Below, in pieces: positions 1 through 10,600 of a DNA stretch of 64,000 bases. The stretch comes from Undaria pinnatifida. Taxonomy: Eukaryota; Sar; Phaeophyceae; Laminariales; Alariaceae. Where the stretch lies: positions 8,700,338 through 8,764,337 of the forward strand of contig JABAKD010000025.1 in assembly GCA_012845835.1 (NCBI GenBank), given 5' to 3'. Position numbers and translations under genes: made by a program. The stretch's first letter is position 1. Every line of letters begins with the position of its first letter. The notes below the pieces were generated by a model. It was not told the DNA's origin. It ran no database searches and saw only the letters and a program-made list of their open reading frames with translations.

Positions 1-65
1 TAGTAGTAGTGGTCACTAACGAATTAATTACGTACAAAAAAAGAGCGAAACCATTCCACGTAAGT

Positions 66-130
66 ATGTTGTTGTTATCACATGAACTCGCATAATCAAG
101 TCCGTGGTCACAGGACAGCCTCCAGTCACT
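66..130 (+). repeat. Dispersed repeat B, copy 1
   Basis: TTGTTGTTATCACATGAACT then CGCATAATCAAGTCCGTGG and TCACAGGACAG. Other copies lie at 2505-2615 and 19862-19975. Confidence 0.8.
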
Positions 131-297
131 CTATACATGCATGCATGTATTCATGTGCACGTACGTACTATACGATACAACACGCGTGCGGGCCAAATGT
201 GAAATGTTTGAACAAAAAGAAAACAACAGGAATACTCGTACACAGCAGCGACAGTACGTCTTATGACATACAACAACAACATGACAGTCGTCTATCT

Positions 298-450
298 TTT
301 CTTTTTTTTTTTTTTATCCTCCGGCGGATGGGGAAAAATAAAGCTTCAGCTCACCACACTTCCACGTATTTTCATACGCGTCGTGTGTCGATTTAACTCA
401 GCTGCTTTCGCAGCCCAACGCTAGCTGGCGCACCCTTCGGGTCCCATTGT
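298..450 (+). repeat. Dispersed repeat A, copy 1
   Basis: Starts TTTATCCTCCGGCGGATGGG and continues with a CTTCCACGTATTTTCATACG core and GCTGGCGCACCCTTCGG. Nearly identical copies lie at 828-990 and, more divergent, 40320-40480. It begins with a T-run. Confidence 0.85.
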
Positions 451-471
451 AGGTATACGTCTATCATACTA

Positions 472-477
<6 letters not shown>

Positions 478-506
<29 letters not shown>
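478..506 (+). repeat. TTG microsatellite
   Basis: Ten uninterrupted TTG units. It adjoins a repeat B-like remnant. Confidence 0.95.
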
Positions 507-827
507 CGTCTCACATTGACTCTTGTCAAACATCTATTAATAGAGTCCGTGGGTCATACAAAATTGCTGGAGCCCTAGGAAGATCGGAAGAACCAAATGA
601 AATCAAAATTTGTCCGGGAAAATACTACGCTTTCCCGCCTAAAAACGCACGATACGAACAAGGTACACAAGTGAAATGATCCAATGTGCTAACTGAACTC
701 ACATGGCCGCGGGTATCCACTCAACTACGACATTGGAAATTATGATTGTGTAGCGAAAAAAGAACACAATGAACAATGGTTGACGGGAAAAAATCAAGGG
801 GAACGACACAAGTAGGGTTGAAAGTTT

Positions 828-990
828 TTTTTTTTTTTTTATCCTCCGGCGGATGGGGCAAAATAAAGCTTGAGCTCACCACACTTCCACGTATTTTCAT
901 ACGCGTCGTGTATCGATTTAGCTCAGTTGCTTTTGCAACCCAACGCTATTAATAGCTGGCACACCCTTCGGAGCCCACTGTAGCGATAGC
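828..990 (+). repeat. Dispersed repeat A, copy 2
   Basis: Same order of blocks as 298-450, with an inserted TATTAATAG before GCTGGCACACCC. Confidence 0.85.
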
Positions 991-1148
991 GTGAGCTGTC
1001 CCTATCAGTGGTCCTCGTTACAACCCCGGCAGCGCAAGCTATAGTTGTGCTTGAAAGAAGAAAAAATAAAAATGTACGAAATATTGTCTTTCGTACAGAG
1101 TACCTGGTTCGTGTCTCATTTTTTCTTGTTTTTGCGCATCAGCCCATC

Positions 1149-1184
<36 letters not shown>
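1149..1184 (+). repeat. TTG microsatellite
   Basis: About twelve TTG units. It precedes the left copy of repeat C. Confidence 0.95.
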
Positions 1185-1196
1185 CTTTGCACTGTT

Positions 1197-1390
1197 TTCG
1201 TTTATTTTCTCCGTCTTCCCTCCCGCCCTCTAGACGCAACTCAGACCCGGGGTCACCACGAGTAAAGCAGGCTCTTCTACCCCCTGTCCCCACTACTCCA
1301 ATTCTACCGCGCGAAGACCTTCCCCAGCCTTCTCTCTTCCCTCCTCGTCGACTCGCATCGAGTTTCGCCTACCCACGCTGCTGCTAACAA
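1197..1390 (+). repeat. Dispersed repeat C, left arm of an inverted pair
   Basis: TAGACGCAACTCAGACCCGG then GGTCACCACGAG and CTCGTCGACTCGCATCGAGT. The same element is inverted at 1795-1965 and 16055-16205, and in the same sense at 59235-59440. Confidence 0.8.
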
Positions 1391-1794
1391 TAACGTAATA
1401 GGCGCTTCCAGCAGTTGTTTCCGTTTATTATTTTGCCGGAGGATGAAGAAAAAATAATTAAAGAAGAAAAATTACTACGTATCTACTCCGAGAGTATTAT
1501 TTTTGCAAATAAACTGAAAAAGTTGGACCCACTTTAGATACCAGAATCAATTCTAGGTGCATTCTCGTACCATTCGAGGGCAACCACTAGACCACCGAGG
1601 GAAGACCTGTCGAAGTTGCAGGGTCCAGGCATATTTATCGTTTTCGGTCTGCCTGGTGGGCAAAAAACCCCAACAGTTTTTTTGTGTCCAAAATAATTCC
1701 ATCCAAAATTATCGCAGAACATATTCCGAGCTTGAGCCCGATCTTACGCCGATTGATTGAACTTGAAAAAAAAAACGAAAGACCCCGTGCGACG

Positions 1795-1965
1795 AAACAT
1801 AAATTCGATGCGAGTCGATCAGGGAAGAAGAAATGCTGGAATCTTCCCGCCATAAAAAACGAAGCCGCGTGCCGTAGTGGGTAGTGGGGAGGAAAGCTTG
1901 CTAAATGTTAGTGACGCCGGGTCTGAGTTTCGTCTCGAGAGAAAGAAGAAAGGAAAAGTTCGAAG
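1795..1965 (-). repeat. Dispersed repeat C, inverted copy
   Basis: AATTCGATGCGAGTCGATCA, CTTCCCGCCATAAAAAACGA and GTGACGCCGGGTCTGAG are the reverse complement of the family. With 1197-1390 it frames about 400 bp. Confidence 0.8.
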
Positions 1966-2092
1966 AAAATGTGTAGAGTGCATGCTGAATTCCACACATA
2001 CATGTCTGGTATTGTCTCCCTTAACGCGGATTATACAGTTTCCCTGCGCAGAACAAGGCTGGGCGTTTTAGTCCTGTCGACCCTGGCATCAG

Positions 2093-2230
2093 CAGGGGCG
2101 TCACCGACCTTTATCCTTCACCAGAGTACACACCCCGTAAGACGCGCGATCGAAGTACCACACGCAGCTTGCAAAGCTGAGTTTTGATCAAAAATTCCGT
2201 TTTGGCCTTACATCTCACAGCTGCAGTGTA
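2093..2230 (-). repeat. Dispersed repeat D, copy 1
   Basis: GCGTCACCGACCTTTATCCT to ATCTCACAGCTGCAG, with CACGCAGCTTGCAAAGCTGA inside. Copies: 36237-36372 and 37168-37288 (plus), 40183-40310 (minus). Confidence 0.8.
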
Positions 2231-2504
2231 TTTTTCATTTTCTACATACTCTCGGAGTATGCATGTACGTAGAGGGCAAATGAGCAAAAAAAAAAAAAGG
2301 TAGGTGTACATACAAGGTCGAACTTACAAGTGAAACAAATTCAGTGCGAGAAAAGTTGTTTACGTATCGGTTCGTATGATACAAAGGAATGTCCACAGGC
2401 AGGTGTTGTTTTTGGTCTCCAGGGCTCCCGGGGTCATGCCTCCCCCCACACACAGCAACCAGGTTATTACATTTAAAAAATATTTTGAGAGATTCCAACA
2501 GAGT

Positions 2505-2615
2505 TGTACTTGTTGTTCTCACATCAACTCGCATAATCAAATCCGTGGTCACAGGACAGGCTCCAGTCACTCTGGAGCTGAGGAATGCCGCAGGGAAAAA
2601 ACCCAAACAAACCGG
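2505..2615 (+). repeat. Dispersed repeat B, copy 2
   Basis: The same blocks as at 66-130, extended by GCTCCAGTCACTCTGGAGC (itself a short palindrome) and GCCGCAGGGAAAAAACC. Confidence 0.8.
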
Positions 2616-2794
2616 AGGTGATTGGAGCTTGGGGCCTTGCTTGTGCCAGTTGGTTGAACCGCAAAATAAATCTACAGGGACAATGGTTGATTAGGCTATC
2701 TTCTTACACAGCAGTTGGATTTGTCAGTCGAAAATGGCCTTTTTCGACTCGACTTTTTGGACTGAGCTTTCCGACTGAGGGATCCAGTCGAATT

Positions 2795-2925
2795 TTTTTT
2801 AATGCAAGTTTTTCGACTGGGTCTGCACGAAGTTTTTCGACTGGATCTGCCCGTCGAAAAACTGGATCTGCCAGTCGAAAACCTGGATCTGCCAGTCGAA
2901 AAACTCAGTCGAAAACGTTTCACAC
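2795..2925. repeat. Tandem repeat built on TTTTCGACTGGATCTGCC
   Basis: About five units of 20-25 bp carry CCAGTCGAAAA or its reverse complement TTTTCGACTGG, in both orientations. A further pair occurs at 3430-3465. Confidence 0.85.
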
Positions 2926-3049
2926 ATGTTTTTTTTAACCCATCGCATCGGTCATCCCACCACAAAGCACACACACCCACACACCCATACCAGGTACCAC
3001 ACAACAGTATCACACCACAGCGCCAACGCTGGCTTGGCTATCACTGCTG

Positions 3050-3394
3050 TTGCGTCTCGCCGCAAGTCAGTGTGGCGCATTCCTAGCTGCGCTCGCCAGC
3101 AGAGTGTATCACACGAAGACAGCAGCGCGCGGTATCGGTGCCATTTTGCCAACAACGGCTACGCCTGCTGTAGCTTTGGCGGCTCTCGGCCGAGTTCAAC
3201 GCCACAAACGTAGCTTTGACGGTTTTCGGCTCAAGTCCAACGCCACCAACCCGCTTGGACGAGGGTTCGCCACGCGCGAAGCACAAAGCTGCCAACCGAT
3301 TTTCGATTGCCATACAGCAGTACAGCACCATGGTACTCCTTCACACCAACCGCCTCTAGAAAGAGCACAAAAAACAGAAAATCGACTCGCCTGA
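3050..3394 (+). other. 114-residue open frame with internal duplication, unassigned
   Basis: A GC-rich stretch reads AALASRVYHTKTAARGIGAI and ends with the frame from AVALAALGRVQRH. About 35 bases (GTAGCTTTGGCGGCTCTCGG versus GTAGCTTTGACGGTTTTCGG) are duplicated in tandem. There is no recognisable domain. Confidence 0.2.
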
Positions 3395-3959
3395 CGATAA
3401 GAAGAAGGACCAGTAGAATCCAATCGGAAAAAAGTCCAGTCGAAAAGGGCCGTGTTCGACTGGCGGAATCCGACCGTGTAAAAAGTGGCCTTACAAAAAA
3501 AAATCATGGCGTCATGTTATCAAGAATCGGCTGCAAACCAGATAAAGCCCTCACGGGGGGGGGCCGGGGGGGGGGCTCTCTAACTTCCCCTCGAGTTGAA
3601 GTTTTACACGAAACGCTGAACATAAAATGTTTACGAGGCAGTCAGAAACAAATAAATATAACCACATTAAACGATCACCAAACACGATTTTCCGTCAATA
3701 ACAGAACTCATGAAAAAAAAATAGACCAATCAGCACCTCTCCTTAAAAAATAAATAAATAAACCAATAAGCAAATTCTCGACAAACGTATAGACCAACGT
3801 ATATAGAATAGAGAGGGAGAGTCACAAAGTCCCGTCCCTACTGGCTACTTCCTCGTACTGTTTTGTCATCCCATTCCCAATGCATCCTTCTGCCGGTTCA
3901 ACCTAAAAGATGTACTACTCTTGGTGAACCCTGAAGCATCCCACCCACATTCACGTATA

Positions 3960-5900
3960 CTGCGGTACGGTCGAGGCCCCCGAAAAATGCGGTGCCTAGC
4001 CACATGACAATACACGCACTAAAGCGGGCACCCCATCCAATCCCGGAGCGCTGTATTCCGAAGGACAACGTCATGCCAAGCGATTTTTACCGCACTATAA
4101 AGAGCACCGCACTATTAATAACAACGGACGACTTGCATTGTCACCGCCGCAGGGTCACAAATACTACACAGGCAGCTCCGCGCTCCTCCGCGTGTTGGTG
4201 GCTGGGCATATACGCAATTTGCCTGGGTGTGCTGGGTATACGCAAATTCTACAAATATATACGAGGCAACTCCTCCGGTGCTGGGGTGATAGCGGGGTAT
4301 ATATTATACGCAACTCTACAAAACTACTCGCCGGGTACTACTCGTGCGAGGGTATCAAAACCTACAAATAAGCATCGGGTATGGTACTTTATGCAGGAGG
4401 CACCCACACCCAAAAATACCCGCAAGATGCTCACGACACCAGTAGTTCACCGCGATTCGCTGGCTCCCACGATCGCCGTACGGAAGATCGTCTTCGTTCA
4501 TGTGACGCCGCTTAAGCCCCCACCACTCCACCGGAGTCGACTATATTCGGGTATTCGAGTATACTCGGGTATCGGGTATGTCCAACTCGGATAATGGGTA
4601 TGTCCGCGCCAGCAGCAGCAAATTTCGACGACAGCCTTAATCGCAACAGTATTACTGCCAGTATAGTTTGACGACAGCCTCTCTCCGTACAGAGCACTTC
4701 TGCCAGTATTTCCAGTATTTCGCCAGTGTATACCCAGTGTAGGGCAAAAATACTCAAGGCAGTGTCAGACGTGGAAAATACACAGCGTAGGCCGGTATCG
4801 ACGACGTCAACGCCGAAGAAACTCGCAGAAATACGCCGCCAAGCGTAAGCCGGTATTAATAATACCCACACCGACCAAATACGCAGTAAAACGCACCGCA
4901 GCTCGGTATGGACAGTGTTAACGCCGACCAGACACGCAACACAGGCCGGTATTGTACCCCCGACACCATACAAACAATGTTCACGCGGCATCAAGCAGTA
5001 CCCACAGATAATCAAACCCGAAAAATATGCATGAGTACAGTTCAAGCCAGTGCCGTAAAGTATCAAATCGCTGAAAAAATACTCGACTGGACAGTACCGA
5101 ACGGCGAGAACACGCCTATCGTACTCGCCAGTACTCACGATAAAAAGTATCCGCCAAAAAGTAGAACCCGCTGGCACGTGAAAGAGGGCCCACAACATAC
5201 GCTAAGCAGCAGTATACACGCTATCGCCTCCCCGCAATCCTACCACAGAAACACCCAACTACCCAGAAACACTCAATATCAGCGTGTGCACGCCCCCGCC
5301 CCCCCTCCGAAAAATCGAAAATACCTACGGCATGTTTTGAGAGGGTTCAATACTCTACGGTACCCGGTACCGAACCCAATGGTTTTGGACATATAGTCCC
5401 TCAGTGGTGCGGTGCCTTGCCATATGACAATAATCGCACTAAAGCGGGCACCCCATCTATCCTGGGAGTGCCGTACTCCCTAGACAAAGTCATGGCAAGC
5501 GATTTTCACCGCACTAAACTGGGATCTCGCACTAAAGGGTACCGCACTAACGCGGGGCCTCGTCTACACTCGGTAGGTACCCGGGTACTACCCGAGTATA
5601 TACCCTCTTTCAACATACATTTGGAAAAAAACCAAGGACAGGCCAGTATCCTCCCCAAGGTACTATCCGAGTATATACCCTCTTCAAGGCACAGTTGGAA
5701 GAGGCCAAGTACAGGCCAGTATCCCCCTCAAGAAATCCCATAAAAAACAAGTTTAGTAGTATACGTCGTACCCGAAACACTTACGAAGAAAAAACAGAAC
5801 AAGCCAACATCCACCATGTACTGGTAGTACCCACCATATACTCGTGGGGCGTCCACAATACGCAGAATGAAATGCGCCGGTGCCCGCCGCCCCTGTGTTA
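3960..5900 (+). repeat. Degenerate repeat field with two copies of a CGCACTAAAGCGGG block
   Basis: The block 3985-4105 recurs at 5402-5525 (CACTAAAGCGGGCACCCCAT and CAAGCGATTTTCACCGCACT). Between them, 4590-5160 holds degenerate 50-60 bp units around GCCGGTAT and ACGCCGACCA. No gene is seen here. Confidence 0.7.
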
Positions 5901-6024
5901 TTACGATTAAAGTACAAGGACCAATAACACACGTGACACACCAACACCCGTGCACATTCCCCCGAGCTATACTTGTGCTGGTACATTCAGATAGCGAAAT
6001 ATACTGAGGATGCTGTCATGTAGT

Positions 6025-6170
6025 ATTACTGGCATATACTGACATTGTCAGATATGATACTGGTATACTGATACTGGCAGATGCTATGACAGCACAGCCA
6101 GAAAATAGTACCGGCAGATACTGATACTGGCAGATATACTGGTACTGGCTGATATACTGGACCATCCGTC
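6025..6170 (+). repeat. ATACTGGCAGAT short tandem repeat
   Basis: Eight or more imperfect units of GATACTGGCAGATACT type. Confidence 0.85.
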
Positions 6171-6479
6171 GATACTTCTGCGTCACCAAGGTGCGCCTCG
6201 ATCGAAGCCCGCAATTTCTGAGATTTTGACAAAAACTTTCACGTTTTTTCGCACAAAGAGAAAAAAAACAAGCTCTATACGTCGTTTTTTTTCCTGCCGT
6301 CTTGCCGACAAATCCTTGCTCTCTAGACATGAAAACATTTTTATTCTCGCATAATCTTCGAAACAAAAAAAATCGAGCTTAGACGAGGGTGCCCGATTTT
6401 TGCCTGGTATCTTTTCGGCACACCCGATAACCCCAGGGTTGTGTAGATTTTTAACGTTTTTCTGCGATTAAAAACGTTT

Positions 6480-7210
6480 TTCTGAAAGGTTGCCAACTAT
6501 CCACTCGACGTCAAAGTCGCCTACTCACCGACTCGAAAGTAGTTGGACTACAAAGGGGTTGACTGAAAGCCGTCGACTTGAACGCAGTCGACACAAGATG
6601 TCGGCTAATGCCGGCGACGAATAGCGGTTGACTTACAGCCGTTGGGCGAAATCAAAAGCGGTCTACCTAAACGTCACCGGCTTGAAAGTCACCGACGTAC
6701 TTCAAAGCCGTTCTCTGAAAAGCAAAAGCGATCGACTTTAAAGCCGTCGACTGATTAAAAACCGAAACCAGTCGCCTTACAAGTCATCGACCTTTCAAGA
6801 CGTTGACTAATTGCCGTAGCCTTAACCAGTTAAGCCAACGACGTAAACGTCATCGGCCTCAAGCCGTAAAGTTGAAGATCCTCGACTGGAACTATTAGCC
6901 ATTGAATAAAGACGTGGACTTAAAAGCAAAAACCGTCGAACGATCAGTCATCGACTTACCTTAAAGCCGTTGACTTGAAAGGAAAAACCGTGAGACAGAG
7001 GCCATCGGCTTGAAAGTATTCGAATTTAAAAGCCGCAAACTAAAGTCGATGACAAAAAGTCGGTGAGCAAACAATCCTTGACAAAGCAAATCTTTTGAAG
7101 AAAAAAACTTGACACAGACGTTCTTGACGAAAAAAGTCCCTGACAAAGACATTCTTCACAATGCGCTCTTGACAAGACACTATCGACAAAAAGTTTTTGA
7201 CAAGAAGACA
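6480..7210. repeat. Degenerate tandem array of GTCGACTT units
   Basis: AAAGCCGTCGACTTGAAAG-like units of about 15-25 bp repeat with heavy divergence over 700 bp, grading into CTTGACAAA units at 7070-7210. No open frame of note. Confidence 0.75.
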
Positions 7211-7514
7211 ATCACCCCCCACCTCCCAGACCCTTACAGGAACGGACGATGGAAGGCAAGAGGCCATGCCTCAGGAGTTGTGGCGAGCGACAAGAGACAA
7301 AAAGACATTTCACCCCCCCCACCCCCCCAAAAAAAGTCTCTCCAGGAAGCAGGAAAAAGCACGATTGACGATGAATGGAAGACAGCTCACGCCCTCGACA
7401 CTACGTAGCAGGCGACAGTGACTATTCTAACCTCGGAGTGGATGCAAAACACCTCGGCCTTGCGTTTTTTCTTTTTTTTTGGTAGCAACAGCAAACAGCG
7501 CAAAAAAAGACAAC
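7211..7514. other. 3' flank of gene 1
   Basis: Homopolymer C and T runs and no recognisable element. It probably contains the gene 1 3' UTR. I see no certain poly-A signal. Confidence 0.4.
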
Positions 7515-7666
7515 TCACGTCTTGCTCGCTGCTCTTTGTCGGCAAACGCAGCAGGCGAAGATAACCAGTCCTAGCATAACAACCGCGCCCGCCGCGATAC
7601 CTCCGGTGGCAAGCGGGTCATCCTCATACCACGCGCGGTCCCCGTCCAATTCTTGTGCATCACCGT
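7515..7666 (-). CDS. Gene 1 exon 14: membrane helix, basic tail and stop
   Basis: Two bases plus 49 codons and TGA follow a very strong acceptor (a T-rich tract ending GGTGGCAG). After an acidic stretch come GGIAAGAVVMLGLVIFACCV and CRQRAASKT. The hydrophobic run followed by basic residues predicts a type I topology with a short cytoplasmic tail. Confidence 0.85.
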
Positions 7667-10600
7667 CTGCCACCCCGGAACAAACAAAGACGAAAAAAAA
7701 AAAAGTTGGCCGTGGAAAGGGTAAAAGGGGGGGGGGCGGGGCAACGAAAAGCGGACATTAAGTTCAGCGGGAGCGGTGGGAGGGGGAGTTACTTACTGTC
7801 TAGGGACTTATTTATTGTGTATCAGGTAAAGGACAAGCGGCAACAAAAAAAAAGACGGGCGTCAGTTGGCCAGACCGGGAGGGGGGGGGGAGAGGGGGGG
7901 GCGTACTCATGTGTTGCTTGCCTTTCTCACTTGACCATACACCACGCAGCATCCCTTTCAAGACGGGGAAGGGGGGGGGGGGGGGGGGGGCATACCATGC
8001 ATGACTGTAGGCCTTAGGGCCATAGACGGGGGTAATAGCCGCACGCCCACGAGACAAACAAACTCAAACCAACCAAGGGTGTTCCTAACACATGCTACGG
8101 TGTGATAGAGGTGCACATATTTTTTTTTTCGAGACTCTCTCACTCGAGGAAAGCTTGTCAAAAGAAAAAAAAAGTGCAACCCGATGAGAACCACATGGCC
8201 TAGGACAATAAAAAAAAAGTAATGAAAAAAATAGGAATGACATTCCGATTATTTTGGGTCAAGGAGCCCCGTCATTCAGAAAACAAAAACGCCAAGGAAT
8301 TCCACCTCTATCGAGGCACGGGTCTCCTACGACGCACACGTCTCTCATTACCACCACCGCCTCAACCCCGCCCCCGCCCCCTCCCCGTCTCTCACCGCCT
8401 TCAAACGTTGCACACGTCTATCAGATCCCCACATGATTATTTATATATCTCCGGGAAAATCTGTACGGTATAGCTCATAGTTGCCGGGTGGGAGCCGTAC
8501 GATCTGCGTAGTCTAGCATGTTTTTTTGTAGGGTTGGATCTGCACTCTCTGTATCACAAATCCTGCAAAACAATCTCAAGACGGCAGATACAGGATCTCC
8601 TGCTGTAGATGGTCCATATGATCAATATGGACTCCATGATCTGTATGACCTACATGAGCTACTTCAAAGTACATGATCTATACAGGATCCAGTGTAGATG
8701 ATCCGTATAATCTATATGATCTATATAATCTACATAATTTATCATCTCGTATGATCGATACGATCTATTTGATCTAGATCGTGATCTGTCCCAGCTGTGA
8801 AACAAAAAACAAACAAGCTTTAGCCGTCTCGAAAGGGATTCCTATTTTTACGCGCGGCGAAAACAACAAACAAAAAACAGACACTCGCTTTTCGCTCGTG
8901 CTAAGCTCACCTACTGACGCTGTCCCCACGACGTACACGTCCCTCATCACCTCCGCCTCCAAATCCACAACGGAAACTCCCGTCATCACCCCCCCGTTAT
9001 CCTGAAGCAACGCCTCCAAACCACCGCCAGCACCGCTTTCAGTGGCTTTTTCGTGAAGGCCGGTGGCTTCATCACTGCCCATGTCGTCAGCCTTGACTTG
9101 GCACGTGTAACGGGCGTACTGGGAAAGAAAGAAAATTAAATATGGAGGGGTTATGGGGTGGAGGAGGGGGGGTGGAGGAGGGGGGGGAGGTTGTTTAGCA
9201 GGTGGTTGTTGAAACCACACAGGACGCACGACGATCTATAGGTACACCACGATATAGATGATCTAGTAAGATCCTAAATAAATGTTTTTTAACCTCTTGC
9301 TCTTGGAGCCCAATGGCATCATCACTGCGCATGTCGTCGGACTTGACTTGGCAAGGGCAGAGGGCATACTGGAAGAAAAAAATCAGGAGGGACTTAAGCG
9401 GGGGGGGAGGGGGGGGGGCAATTTAGCACAATTTTGAAACAGAGCGTACACAGATGACGATCTGTACAAAAAGAACGAGACCATAGCAGTATCGAATAAC
9501 CAGGCCAAACACATACCTCTGTCGTGTTAGTGGAGTCAGACTGCAACGCCCTGTCGCCGCCGCCACCCCTCAACAGCAGCTTTCGCCGGAACGATGATAT
9601 TTCCACCTCCTCGACGTCGACTCCGTTCACTGCAGTCACCTGCTCATACAAATCATATAGTTCATACAAAACATACAAATCGTACGGTCACTACAATTCA
9701 TACGATGTGATACAGCGGCCCACAGAGGTCGAACCGCCACCCCTCAAAATTTGCAACCCCTTTAGAGCCCCAACATCCCTCCCTATATTCACTTCAATTA
9801 AATTTGTAAAAAAAAAGGGGTTTCCAGTGGTAATGGCGCTAAGCACTGCAACGAATATTCAACACCAATTCCAACTAGTTTGTTGCCAAAATCGTGGGTG
9901 TTTTCGTATGAGGGTGAAGAGTACGTTTCGTCGGAACGATGCGACTTCCACCTCCTCGATGTCGACTTCCGTTCACCCAGCCACTCGCTCAAACAACTCG
10001 TACAAGTCGTACGGTTGTAACAACTCACACGGTCCATACAACTCATACAAGTCGTACGGTTATAACAAACCACAAGGTTCATTACCGCAAAGCGGAAAAT
10101 GCATACACCCATCTTCCACATATGCATCACAAGCATCCTACATTACATTCCCATTCATACAGCACATACAACTCCTATTGCTTATTAATAGGGCTGAGTT
10201 GGCGAACTAAATGTCACCAGCTAGTTAATAGTTAGCTAGTATTATATTTAGTTGCGGCGGTGCCAACTATCCAACCATGTTTCGCATTTGGGTTTCCGTG
10301 CATGTAGGAAGGTTTTGTTTGGAACGGGGTACGCTTTTCCCGGCGTCTCCGAAGAGTACTACCACGCTGCGAGCACACAGAGAGGTCTCCTGGAACTCAT
10401 GGCGCATCAGTCCATCGCCATCGACTGTGCCGGTGCCGATGGCAGGGCCTAAGGCGCCGGCAGCGCTGAGCCTGTCCTGTCAACAGACCAAGGTAGTGTT
10501 GTAGCGGAGCGTCCTTCGAGCAAGTGGCGGTTCCGACCCCTCCTCCGCGACCGAGTGCGTGTCTATTCAGCGAAGACCGTAAGGTTCGGAAAATAAAACT

